A stretch of 31,807 nucleotides of DNA. Origin: JBCDCU01 sp039180865 (GTDB lineage Bacteria; Pseudomonadota; Alphaproteobacteria; Rhizobiales; JACESI01). The stretch covers positions 1 to 31,807 of the forward strand of contig JBCDCZ010000014.1 in NCBI GenBank assembly GCA_039180865.1, in the 5' to 3' direction. The notes under the pieces are model-generated. The model worked only from the letters and a program-made list of their open reading frames with translations, did no database searches and was not told the origin of the DNA. Below, one piece after another: positions 17,590 through 25,552 of this stretch. How positions within the stretch are numbered: the first letter of the stretch is position 1; each line of letters begins with the position of its first letter. The translations under genes were made by a program, and so were the position numbers.

Positions 17590-18033
17590 TCACTGATCGT
17601 GACCAGTGTCCACCCCCTCGGCCGCAGCGACCATGCATATCGCTACTGGGGCACGTGACGGAAGCGAAGCGACGCTGACCGCCACGCGGCTACCGATTGC
17701 GTGGTCTCCGAGCCAGCTAGCGATGAGGCGTGATGCGTGATCGGCAATTCGGGCGTGATCCTCGAACCCCGGCTCGGCAGCGAAGAAGACAGTCATCGAC
17801 AGGATGTAACCGATCCGTTCACCTTCTCTCAGACATGTCTCCGCAGCCGCAAGTGCGTTTCGTGTAGCCATCTCGACGGCTTCTTGGTCGCTTTCGGGGT
17901 CGTCGTGCGAGCCCACCAAGCCAACGTACTGCAACTCATTACCTTCGCGAGGAGTCATGCCTGCGGTTCAGATGAGCGTCCCATGGCGGATGGCGGGACG
18001 GAAGAGCCCTTGGGGTCGGGGATCGAACGTCAT
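17590..18033 (-). pseudogene. RidA/YjgF-family gene interrupted by an in-frame TGA
   Basis: RidA-family proteins deaminate reactive enamine/imine intermediates made by PLP enzymes. Reading from an ATG that overlaps the aminotransferase stop as ATGA gives MTFDPRPQGLFRPAIRHGTLI, then TGA at 17968-17970, then TAGMTPREGNELQYVGLVG in the same frame. This is the normal N-terminus of a RidA homolog on both sides of one stop codon; a single change from TGG would restore Trp. The full frame is 148 codons including both stops, the family's usual size. After the stop, an ATG at 17958 opens 122 codons, with only a poor ribosome binding site and without the first strand. The conserved Arg is present (GSRVAVSVASLP), but the usual Glu in the following V-E-I is Ala. 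It could be a nonsense mutant, a read-through gene, or a sequencing error. Confidence 0.8.
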
Positions 18034-19250
18034 GCCGCGTACCGTTCGGCGAGAGCGACGATACGACCGGCGGCTGCAACGGCCGCCACATGATCCTGCG
18101 AAAAATTTAGTCGGACGCGGTCAATATCCGCGGGGGCGAACTCCGTCCCGGGCGTCACGATGACTCCAGCCTGAAGGTGCAGAAGCCGCGCAAACGTTCC
18201 CACGTCGACCGAAAGCCGTGGCAGTCGCGGGTAGAGGTAGCTGCCCGCTTGTGGTGGTGTTGTCTCCCATCCCGCATCGTGGAAGACAGAAAGCAATTCG
18301 TCCCGGATCGCCAAATGGGCCTCGATCCGGGCATCCAACCATCCCGCGGGTTCGGCGAACCACGTCGCTATGGCGGCTTGGCTGTAGCCAGCGGCTCGGA
18401 GCGATACGATGGCCTGGAGCTTCTCCATTCGATCGATCAGGTCTGGTGACCCGAACGCAGCACCGAGGCGGAAGCCGCTGAGCGACTCGGTCTTAGAAGG
18501 CCCCATTACCGTGACCATGGACGCGGGAACCTCCGACATCGCGCGCAAATGGGTGAATGTCTCACCAGGATAGAGCATCCGCGCGTAGAGTTGATCGACG
18601 ATTACCGTCACGCCGTGGTTGGCGGCAAGGCTGGCGATCCGGCCAGTGACCTCTGGCCCGGTCACGGCACCGGTCGGGTTGTTCGGTGTGGAGTAGATCA
18701 ACACCTTTGCGCCGTCCGCAAAGGCTGCTTCGAGCGCATTCATGTCGGGGCCGTTTTCCTGCCCCGCCTGCTCTGCCGTCGATCCGTAGAGAAAAGGGAC
18801 CGGGAGAACCTCTCCGCCCAGGAACACTGTCATCTTGCGGTTGGCGAAATAGTCCGGTTCCAACAAGGCGACCTTGGTGCCCTTCGTCACGCAAGCCCCC
18901 ATAGCAAGGAATAGCGCCCCCTGCGTGCCTGGCGTCAGGATCAGCCCATCGCCGCCGCCGACCGGCACACCGGTGAACGCTGCGAGACGGCTTGCGAGCA
19001 CATCGCGCAGCTCAGCATCGCCGCGATACTCGGTATAGGCCTGTTGCCCACCGACGGAAAAGCCGTTCAGCCATGCCTCGCGAGCACCTGGCGTCGGCGG
19101 GTGCGCGTCCACGTCCCCATGCGAAAAGTCGACCGGGCTGCCCGGCAGCATCTCGCCGGTGGCTCCCGGCGGCAGGCCATCGGCCGCGCGCACTTCCTGC
19201 CCAGGAGCGGCGTCCGTCCGGATGGCGTTGAAGATCGTCTGAATGGTCAT
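18030..19250 (-). CDS. class I/II PLP-dependent aminotransferase
   Basis: A 406-residue fold-type I aminotransferase. Key residues are visible: PNNPTG at 189-194 (Asn191), VIVDQLYARM with Asp219 and Tyr222 around PLP, and GPSKTESLSGFRLG with the Schiff-base Lys253 and Arg261. The C-terminal VRLNFS supplies the likely carboxylate-binding Arg. It would move an amino group between an amino acid and a 2-oxo acid. I chose the ATG at 19250 because AAGGGA lies 11 nt upstream; a GTG at 19286 is also in frame and would overlap the dehydrogenase gene. The gene lies 25 nt after the 2-hydroxyacid dehydrogenase and overlaps the RidA-family start by ATGA, so all three form one operon. Substrate unknown. 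Confidence 0.93.
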   Translation of the reverse strand: MTIQTIFNAIRTDAAPGQEVRAADGLPPGATGEMLPGSPVDFSHGDVDAHPPTPGAREAWLNGFSVGGQQAYTEYRGDAELRDVLASRLAAFTGVPVGGGDGLILTPGTQGALFLAMGACVTKGTKVALLEPDYFANRKMTVFLGGEVLPVPFLYGSTAEQAGQENGPDMNALEAAFADGAKVLIYSTPNNPTGAVTGPEVTGRIASLAANHGVTVIVDQLYARMLYPGETFTHLRAMSEVPASMVTVMGPSKTESLSGFRLGAAFGSPDLIDRMEKLQAIVSLRAAGYSQAAIATWFAEPAGWLDARIEAHLAIRDELLSVFHDAGWETTPPQAGSYLYPRLPRLSVDVGTFARLLHLQAGVIVTPGTEFAPADIDRVRLNFSQDHVAAVAAAGRIVALAERYAA

Positions 19251-19275
19251 AGCGTTGATCGTCCCTTGGTTTGTG

Positions 19276-20238
19276 TCAGTAGCCACGTTTGCGGTCGACC
19301 AGCTTCGGCGTCGAGCCTGTCTCTACAAAGGCGTGGATTGCTGCAGCGGCGATGGCGGCCGCGCTGTCGCGCCCGGTTGGTGCCGAGATATGCGGCAAAA
19401 CTGTCACTCCAGGATTCCGCCAGAGCGGATCGTCGGACGGCAACGGCTCGGTATCGAACACATCGAGCACTGCATGCGACAAGCGACCGGAAGCGAGGGC
19501 AGCCACTAGCGCGCGGGTGTCGAGCACAGGACCGCGTCCGAAGTTGATGAGCGCGCTGCCCTCGGGCATGTGCGCCAGCCTCTCAGAGTTCACTAATCCC
19601 TTCGTCTCCGGCGTCAGCGGAACGAGGATCACGGCGATATCCGTGCGCGCCAGCATGTTGTCGAGGCCCGATGCGCCGTGGAACGTTTCCACACCCGGGA
19701 GGTCCTGCGGACTGCGCGCCCATCCCATCGTTCGGTAGCCGTAGCGCGACAGCAGCTCGGCGCTGGCACCGCCGAGTTCGCCCAAGCCCAGTAGGCCGAC
19801 ACCGACCTTCTTCGCAGGCCGATAGTCTCTCTGCTGCCAGACCCCACTCGATTGTTGGCGCGCATAAGCGGGCATGTCGCGATGCAGGTAGAGCGTCCAG
19901 GCCAGCACGGCTTCCGCCATGGTGCGACCAAGGTCTGCATCGACTAGCCGTGAGATGCCGATATGCTCCGGCAGTGCGGCGATCAGTCCTTCAACCCCTG
20001 CCCAGAGACTCTGGACCCAAGCGAGGTTCGGCAGAGCAGCAACTTCGTTGGGATCAGGGTTGGCAACAATGGCAAAACGTGCCGCGCGGCGCCTGTCGGC
20101 AGACAGATCGTCCAGCGGCACGATTTTGTGTGGGTGCAAAGCCGGACCAAGGGCCGCAAACCAGCGCTCGCGCTCGGTTTTGTCGGAGCGAGTGAGGAAC
20201 GGGATAATGACGGGCTCGGCTGTTCTGTCTTCATTCAT
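19276..20238 (-). CDS. D-2-hydroxyacid dehydrogenase (GhrA-like glyoxylate/hydroxypyruvate reductase)
   Basis: A 320-residue NAD(P)-dependent dehydrogenase that reduces 2-oxo acids to D-2-hydroxy acids. The Rossmann motif GLLGLGELGG is at 148-157. The catalytic trio Arg235 (FGRGP), Glu264 (VFDTEPLP) and His283 (LPHISAP) is intact. WVQSLWAGVEGL and PLWRNPGVTVLPH match the GhrA branch, which acts on glyoxylate and hydroxypyruvate. It is the first gene of the operon, upstream of the aminotransferase and RidA-family frame. Together, the aminotransferase could make a 2-oxo acid that this enzyme reduces. Expression is probably set by the divergent LysR regulator, whose start is 96 nt away. Confidence 0.92.
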   Translation of the reverse strand: MNEDRTAEPVIIPFLTRSDKTERERWFAALGPALHPHKIVPLDDLSADRRRAARFAIVANPDPNEVAALPNLAWVQSLWAGVEGLIAALPEHIGISRLVDADLGRTMAEAVLAWTLYLHRDMPAYARQQSSGVWQQRDYRPAKKVGVGLLGLGELGGASAELLSRYGYRTMGWARSPQDLPGVETFHGASGLDNMLARTDIAVILVPLTPETKGLVNSERLAHMPEGSALINFGRGPVLDTRALVAALASGRLSHAVLDVFDTEPLPSDDPLWRNPGVTVLPHISAPTGRDSAAAIAAAAIHAFVETGSTPKLVDRKRGY

Positions 20239-20333
20239 CGGCGGGGTTCCTGAGAAGTCGCGGAAGGACTACCACGCAGGGGACAGATGGAATAACGTGT
20301 TTTATAACCCTTAAAGAGAAGGAAAAGCTGGTT

Positions 20334-21158
20334 TTGGACACGCGGTTTGCCGAGAGCCTTGTGATGATCGTCGAAGAGGGGTCAATCGCCGCGGCCGCAC
20401 GCCGTCAAGGACTGACCGCTACAGCCCTCGCGCAGCGGGTGCAGGCTTTAGAGCGGGCGTGGGATGTTTCGCTGGTCGAGAGGGCAGGCCAGACGGTGCG
20501 CCCGACCGCCGCGTGTCAGCGCCTTGTCCCGCGCTTGCGCCGCATCGTGGAAGACGCCCGCCTTCTTTCGGCCGACCTCGATAGCGACGGGCTGAGCGGC
20601 CCCTACCGGCTCGGCGCGATCGCTACTGCATTGACGGATCATGCTACACACATATTGCACTATCTGGCGTCTCACGCGCCGCGAAGCGCGCTGACCATTG
20701 TGCCCGGTGGGTCGCGCGAACTCTACGCTCTGCTCCAGGCCGAGGAGTTAGACGCGGCGCTCATGGTGCGCCCGCCGGATGGCATCCCGAAGGCCTTGAC
20801 TGTGAGAGGGATTGAGACGCAGCGATACGTCCTAGTCGGCGCGCAGAAGGAAGCAGCCTCCGATAGTCTCATCGTCTACGACAGGATGACTTGGGGCGGG
20901 CGCTTGGCGTGGGACTATATTCAGCGCAAGATGCCAAAAACCGATATCGCGTGTGAGATGGACGACCCCCAGGTAATTGCTATCCTTGCTGCGTCCGGCC
21001 TGGGCCGTGCCGTCCTGCCCCGATGGCGCGGTCTTGCGGAGGTGCCGGGCCTGAGGATTTCCGAAATCGACAGCGGACCGGAACGGAGGATCGTCCTGGC
21101 CACGCGCGGACAGCCGAGCGCACTCGATCGGTTGTTGTTGAAGGTGTTGGTGAAATAG
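20334..21158 (+). CDS. LysR-family transcriptional regulator of the dehydrogenase/aminotransferase operon
   Basis: A 274-residue LTTR. The N-terminal helix-turn-helix is clear (AESLVMIVEEGSIAAAARRQG, LTATALAQRVQALERAWDVSLVER). An effector domain starts near residue 87 (YRLGAIATALTDH). The start is TTG 20334 with GAAGGAAAAG upstream; the next Met (residue 11) would remove part of the DNA-binding helix. It is slightly shorter than the family norm of about 290-300 residues but appears complete. It is divergent from the GhrA-like gene across a 95-nt gap, the standard layout for a regulator and its target. No perfect T-N11-A box stands out in the gap. The effector may be an amino or oxo acid, by inference from its neighbours. 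Confidence 0.9.
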   Translation: MDTRFAESLVMIVEEGSIAAAARRQGLTATALAQRVQALERAWDVSLVERAGQTVRPTAACQRLVPRLRRIVEDARLLSADLDSDGLSGPYRLGAIATALTDHATHILHYLASHAPRSALTIVPGGSRELYALLQAEELDAALMVRPPDGIPKALTVRGIETQRYVLVGAQKEAASDSLIVYDRMTWGGRLAWDYIQRKMPKTDIACEMDDPQVIAILAASGLGRAVLPRWRGLAEVPGLRISEIDSGPERRIVLATRGQPSALDRLLLKVLVK

Positions 21159-21495
21159 CGTGCAAGCGTATCGCACGGCCCGACAAGACGTTTCGGCCGT
21201 TGCAACCGCACCCGGCCGATATTCGGAACTCACCAGCGACCGGGTCAAGGATCAAAGAGAACACGGTGGCGCATCCGTGACGCATTCACTAGACCCGACA
21301 TTCGTTCATCGCGCAGCATAGGCTAACTTGGGCTCAAACCCGACCTTCGCTGCGACTTGAACGAATGCACGCAATGCGGGCAAAACGAACTCTAGCGAAT
21401 GGCAGTCGGCCCTCCGCTTTTTAATTTCAATTGGCTCAATTGGCACAAATCTGCTTTTCTACGAAATGCTGGGGCGGTTGTGATTGCCGCCTAAG
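21159..21495. other. intergenic stretch without a convincing gene
   Basis: This 337-nt gap lies between the LysR stop and a terminator. Open frames here are short and resemble no family. It holds a GGGCTCAAACCCGACCTTCG segment that loosely resembles the GGGCTCATTCC core of the two direct repeats near 26735 and 29006. No tRNA or clear hairpin was seen in it. Confidence 0.5.
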
Positions 21496-21523
21496 AGCCA
21501 CTGAGACGATCGCCTCAGTGGCT
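21496..21523 (-). terminator. hairpin terminator after the FMO gene
   Basis: Perfect 10-bp stem AGCCACTGAG/CTCAGTGGCT with an 8-nt loop, starting 7 nt past the FMO stop on the minus strand. Short T-containing runs flank it on both sides, so it may also stop rightward transcription from the LysR gene. Confidence 0.75.
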
Positions 21524-21529
21524 TTCACA

Positions 21530-23329
21530 CTAGGAAAAATGATGCACGTCTTGTAGGCCATAGACCGGCGTATCGATCCCTTCCATTCGCGCCTTTATCT
21601 GTAAGGATAGAAACTGCGAATAGTGGCGTGACTGATGCAGGTTGCCTCCGTGCATCCAAAGATTGGGCACCTGTGTCGGCTTCCACATATTCCGCTGTTC
21701 GCCCTCCCACGGACCGGGGTCTTTCGTTGTGTCTGATCCAAGACCCCAGCATTTGCCAAGCCGGTCTGCTGTCTCCTGGCCCATCAAATCAGCCACCCAC
21801 CCATTCATGGAATTGTATCCTGTCGCATAGACAACGAGATCAGCGTCGAGATGGGTCCCGTCATCAAGGTTCACGCCGGTCTCATCCAGGCTGACAACCT
21901 GGCCGCGCTTCAACTTGATTTCACCGTCAATGATCAACTGGCTCGCCCCGACATCAATGTAATAGCCCGAACCGCGGCGAAGATACTTCATGAAGAGGCC
22001 GCTTTCATCGTCGCCCCAGTCAAGCCAGAAGCCTGCTTTTTCAAGTCCGTCATAGAACTCTTTGTCTTGCTCTTTCATGGCCGCATAGGCTGGAATCTGG
22101 GATTCATGGAGGATCTTGTAGGGCAGAGAGGCGAAGACGAGATCCGCCTTTTCCGTTGTCATGCCGGCGTTGACGGCGCGCTCGGAATAAAGATCGCCAA
22201 GGGCGACTTCCATCAACGTGTCAGAGCGGACAATATGGGTTGACGAGCGCTGCACCATGGTGACGTCCGCATCTGCTTCCCAAAGAGCGGCGCAGATATC
22301 GTGAGCGGAATTGTTCGATCCGATGACAATTGCTTTCTTGCCTTTCCATCGGTCTGGACCATCGTGTTCCGAGGAATGCTGTTGCACCCCTTTGAACGTG
22401 TCCATTCCGGGGAACTCAGGCATGCGTTTTTTGCCGGACATGCCCGTCGCCATGACAAGTTGCGTTGGTTGAAGAACGACGTCCTCTCCATCTCGATCTA
22501 CGACAATCGTCCACTTGCCGGTTGCTTCATCAAAAGAGGCTGACTTGGCGACGGAGCGCGTCCAATAGTTCAGCTCCATGACTTTCGTGTACATTTCCAG
22601 CCAGTCGCCGATCTTGTCTTTCGGAGAAAAGACCGGCCAGTTTTCCGGGAATTTGATGTAAGGCAGGTGATCATACCAAACCGGATCGTGCAGGCAGAGT
22701 GACTTGTAGCGGTTGCGCCAACTGTCACCAGGGCGGGCGTTTTTCTCCACGATGATGGTCGGGACACCAAGCTGGCGCAGCCGCGCGCCCATGGCAATGC
22801 CGCCCTGGCCACCGCCAATGATGACGCAATAAGGCTGGGTATCATAGCCGAGAGACGTTTCTTCCCTTGCCCGTTCTTCGGCCCAGGTGGCCCGGCCTTT
22901 GCCGGCCCCGTGTTTGGCACCAAGCGGTCGGTTCAAGCCGGATGGCTCTTCGTGCCCTTTCAGTTCCACCATCGTGGTGAGCAACGTCCAGATCTTTTCT
23001 TCTTTCAGACGGATAAGGCCGTAGCCACGGGACACATCGGTTTCGAATTCGATCCATGCCGTCGTGACGCCGTCTTCCTCCGTCGGCGTCTCTCCGTCTG
23101 CTACACTCCAATTGGTGGGTTTAATCTTGGCGAGTTGATCGCCCAACATGTCGACGACCTGGTCTCGTCCTTCAACGGTTTTGATGTTCCAGGTAAAACT
23201 GACAAGATCGCGCCAATAGCAATCCTCATCAAACATTTCAGAAGCGGCGACGATGTCGCCCTTTTCAAGTGCTTCTCCGAAGCGATCCAGAAAAGCCTGC
23301 GTTTTGCCGGTAATTGTCGTGTCGAGCAT
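21530..23329 (-). CDS. SnoaL-FMO fusion: flavin-dependent monooxygenase with N-terminal SnoaL-like domain
   Basis: A 599-residue two-domain flavoprotein. Residues 1-125 form a SnoaL/NTF2-like domain (LEKGDIVAASEMFDEDCYWRDL, VEGRDQVVDML). From about 165 a class B flavoprotein monooxygenase follows. It has the FAD-binding GGGQGG at 172-177, an ARPGDSWRNRYKSLCLHDP block, VMATGMSGKKRMPEFPG, the NADPH-binding IGSNNSAHDI near 336, and VYATGYNSMNGWV near the end. Such enzymes oxidise N or S atoms or perform Baeyer-Villiger reactions; the substrate is unknown. The start ATG 23329 is decided by an ideal AGGAGG six nt upstream. The gene is monocistronic with a strong terminator. The combined architecture is seen in other alphaproteobacteria, to my recollection. 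Confidence 0.92.
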   Translation of the reverse strand: MLDTTITGKTQAFLDRFGEALEKGDIVAASEMFDEDCYWRDLVSFTWNIKTVEGRDQVVDMLGDQLAKIKPTNWSVADGETPTEEDGVTTAWIEFETDVSRGYGLIRLKEEKIWTLLTTMVELKGHEEPSGLNRPLGAKHGAGKGRATWAEERAREETSLGYDTQPYCVIIGGGQGGIAMGARLRQLGVPTIIVEKNARPGDSWRNRYKSLCLHDPVWYDHLPYIKFPENWPVFSPKDKIGDWLEMYTKVMELNYWTRSVAKSASFDEATGKWTIVVDRDGEDVVLQPTQLVMATGMSGKKRMPEFPGMDTFKGVQQHSSEHDGPDRWKGKKAIVIGSNNSAHDICAALWEADADVTMVQRSSTHIVRSDTLMEVALGDLYSERAVNAGMTTEKADLVFASLPYKILHESQIPAYAAMKEQDKEFYDGLEKAGFWLDWGDDESGLFMKYLRRGSGYYIDVGASQLIIDGEIKLKRGQVVSLDETGVNLDDGTHLDADLVVYATGYNSMNGWVADLMGQETADRLGKCWGLGSDTTKDPGPWEGEQRNMWKPTQVPNLWMHGGNLHQSRHYSQFLSLQIKARMEGIDTPVYGLQDVHHFS

Positions 23330-23575
23330 GAAATCCTCCTCATTTCCGCACTTCCTTGAAGAGCGTAGCATTGATGTTTGAGGAAGCTAAATCTGATTTG
23401 TTGCCTTATTTGACCAAGCTGACAGTCCGCTGACGAGACACCAACGACACGTCGGATCTCAAAAGACCTCGCCGCACTTAAAGCGCACCCACACGGTGCG
23501 GCCGGAGCGGCCGTCGGGATGTGACCATCAACGTCCGCTTATTGTTGATCGATTAGTCGACGTTTGGCTGGATTA

Positions 23576-24490
23576 TCAATTGGCTCCCGGACTGGCTAAA
23601 TCGGCCAGTTCTCGGCGTAACCATCGATGGCCTTTGTCGGCGTGCACACGTGCGTGCCAAGCCGTGTAGAGGGAAAAGCCCCTTGTCTCGAACGGCAGTT
23701 CGGTGAGGTGGAGCTTGTCAGTGTAACGCAGTGCCATGCGTTCAGGCAGAACGCAGACATAGTCCGTGTCCATCAGGAGCGGCGGGATCAGTGTGAACTG
23801 CTGTACGGAGATCATTACATTCCGGGCGCGGTTTTGGGCTGCTAGGGTTTCGTCCACGCCGCCCGTGAAGGTGCCGGCCGTAAGCACCATGAGTACGAAT
23901 GTCAGGTCACAGAACTCATCCAGCGTCGTCGGCTCCGTGCCGCGTGGATGATCCTTCCGCTGGGCCAAGATGAAGCGCTCGTCAGAGAGCTTTCGTGCCC
24001 GCAGCGTCTCCGGCGTCATGCCCAGCGAGCCGATCAGCAGGTCGATGCGACCTTCCTCCATCTGCGGCAAGAGAAGGTCACGATCATAATTGGCGATACT
24101 GATGCGGATATTGGGCGCAACCGTCTCCAGATGCGCAATCAGCGGCAGACCGAAAGTCAGAGCCGCATAATCGCTCGCCATGATATGGAAGGTACGCTCC
24201 GCCGTGGCGGGAACGAAGGGCGTTTGCGGCGCTATGGCGCGGCTCAGTTCTTCGAGCGCGAGGTGCAAAGGCGTTTGCAGAGCTTCACCTCTGGCGGTGA
24301 GGGTCATGCCACGCCCGCCTTCTGCAGCCACCAGCAGGGGGTCGCCGAAAGCCTCGCGCAGGGATTTGAGACGCCGCGACAGTGCAGGTTGACTAATCGC
24401 CAACTCATCTGCCGCACGCGTCACGTGCCGCAGGCGGAGCAACGCTTCGAGCGATACGAGAAGCGAAATGTCGAAGCTGCGCAGATCCAT
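23576..24490 (-). CDS. LysR-family regulator, NahR/NodD-like branch
   Basis: A 304-residue LTTR whose N-terminus is typical of the NahR/NodD branch (DLRSFDISLLVSLEALLRLRHVTRAADEL, then AISQPALSRRLKSLREAFGDPLLV). The effector domain starts at about residue 95 (RTFHIMASDYAALTFGLPLIAHL). The ATG at 24490 was chosen because the longer open frame runs back across the divergent promoter region and codes for nothing recognisable. It is divergent from the SDR/MDR oxidoreductase pair. The gap holds a 6-bp T-N11-A palindrome at 24508-24530, making this the likely regulator of that pair and of itself. Branch members often sense aromatic compounds, but the ligand here is unknown. Confidence 0.92.
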   Translation of the reverse strand: MDLRSFDISLLVSLEALLRLRHVTRAADELAISQPALSRRLKSLREAFGDPLLVAAEGGRGMTLTARGEALQTPLHLALEELSRAIAPQTPFVPATAERTFHIMASDYAALTFGLPLIAHLETVAPNIRISIANYDRDLLLPQMEEGRIDLLIGSLGMTPETLRARKLSDERFILAQRKDHPRGTEPTTLDEFCDLTFVLMVLTAGTFTGGVDETLAAQNRARNVMISVQQFTLIPPLLMDTDYVCVLPERMALRYTDKLHLTELPFETRGFSLYTAWHARVHADKGHRWLRRELADLASPGAN

Positions 24491-24507
24491 GATGTTATTC
24501 CGAAATA

Positions 24508-24530
24508 AGCCATAACCATATTGCATGGCT
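24508..24530. promoter_or_regulatory. LysR-type operator (AGCCAT-N11-ATGGCT)
   Basis: Perfect 6-bp inverted repeat with an 11-nt spacer and T/A at the inner edges, exactly the LTTR recognition pattern. It is 18 nt from the regulator start and 74 nt from the SDR start. A second near-palindrome, TTATTCCGAAATAA, lies next to it at 24494-24507 and may be an accessory site. Confidence 0.7.
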
Positions 24531-24603
24531 CTGATCCGATCAATGCATTTCCAATATGATGCTCCATCCCTCACTTTCGAGACATAAACCAATGGAGTGC
24601 ACC

Positions 24604-25491
24604 ATGACACAACAACGAAAAATCTGGTTCATCTCCGGCGTTTCAAGCGGGCTTGGACGCGCCTTCGCCGATCAAATCGCAAGCACGGGCGACATCGTCG
24701 TCGGCTCCGTCCGCAAAGCCGAAGACGCAACGGCCTTCGAGGCCGCGCTCGGTTCCAATGCCCGGGCCGTGCTGATGGATGTGACGAATGCCGATCAGAT
24801 CGCGGCTGCCGTCGACAAGGTCGAAAGCGAGTTCGGTCGCATCGATATTCTCATCAACAATGCCGGATTCGGACTGATTGGTGCTCTCGAAGAGCTATCC
24901 GCCGACGAATTGCAATCGATCTTCGACACCAATGTCTTCGGTGCTGCTGTACTGACCAAGGCCGTCCTGCCCCTCATGCGCAAGCGCCGCTCGGGGCATG
25001 TGATCTTCACCTCTTCCATCGCCGGTATGGCAGGCGCTCCAGGGCTGACAGCCTACTCGTCCACCAAGCATGCCATCGAGGGCATGGCGGAATCTCTCCA
25101 CTACGAACTTAAGCCGCTGGGCATCAACGTGTCGATCCTTGAGCCGGGAGTGTTCCGCACCAATTGGGGCGGTGGCAATATGCGCAAAGCCAAGGCGCCC
25201 ATCGCCGACTATGACGCTTCTCGCGGCGCGCTCGAAGGCCATTTCGCCAAAACCTATGCCGAAGGCGCCGCCACCCAGGGGGACCCTAAGAAGGCCGCCA
25301 AGGCCCTGGTGCGCCTCGTTAACGCTGACACACCACCACTTCGCCTGGTACTGGGCAGCGATGCCATCCGCGAGATCGAGAAGAAACTCGCCCGCTTCAA
25401 AAGTGAACGCGAGGAATGGCACGAGGTCTCCACCAGCGTGGCCTTCGACCAGGAGGCCGCCTTCGAGGAATTCGGCGTTACCGAACACTGA
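24604..25491 (+). CDS. SDR-family oxidoreductase
   Basis: A 295-residue short-chain dehydrogenase. The cofactor motif SGVSSGLGRA is at 11-20 (Ser instead of the usual Thr). NNAG is at 85-88, the catalytic Ser at about 138, and Tyr151-x3-Lys155 (YSSTK). ILEPGVFRTNW follows in place of the NPG loop. The length and C-terminal extension fit the SDR group often annotated as 'oxidoreductase, SDR family' in LysR-linked pairs. The ATG at 24604 has GGAG upstream; ATG 24592 is also in frame. It is followed after 61 nt by an MDR-family gene and probably shares a transcript with it. The LysR gene diverges from it. The substrate is unknown. Confidence 0.92.
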   Translation: MTQQRKIWFISGVSSGLGRAFADQIASTGDIVVGSVRKAEDATAFEAALGSNARAVLMDVTNADQIAAAVDKVESEFGRIDILINNAGFGLIGALEELSADELQSIFDTNVFGAAVLTKAVLPLMRKRRSGHVIFTSSIAGMAGAPGLTAYSSTKHAIEGMAESLHYELKPLGINVSILEPGVFRTNWGGGNMRKAKAPIADYDASRGALEGHFAKTYAEGAATQGDPKKAAKALVRLVNADTPPLRLVLGSDAIREIEKKLARFKSEREEWHEVSTSVAFDQEAAFEEFGVTEH

Positions 25492-25552
25492 CGAACGCAC
25501 ATCTTCTTACGAAAATCCACACCATTCAAAATCGAATAAAAGGAATATGACC

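Noticed and set aside
17968..17970. TGA in the RidA-family gene as a selenocysteine codon
   Set aside because: The position is not catalytic in the family and fits an aromatic residue. No obvious hairpin follows the TGA at the distance of a bacterial SECIS. TGA serves as a normal stop elsewhere in the window.
20249..20267. TTCC-N11-GGAA repeat in the divergent gap before the LysR gene at 20334
   Set aside because: Only 4 bp per arm and no T/A at the inner edges, so it is not a convincing LysR box.
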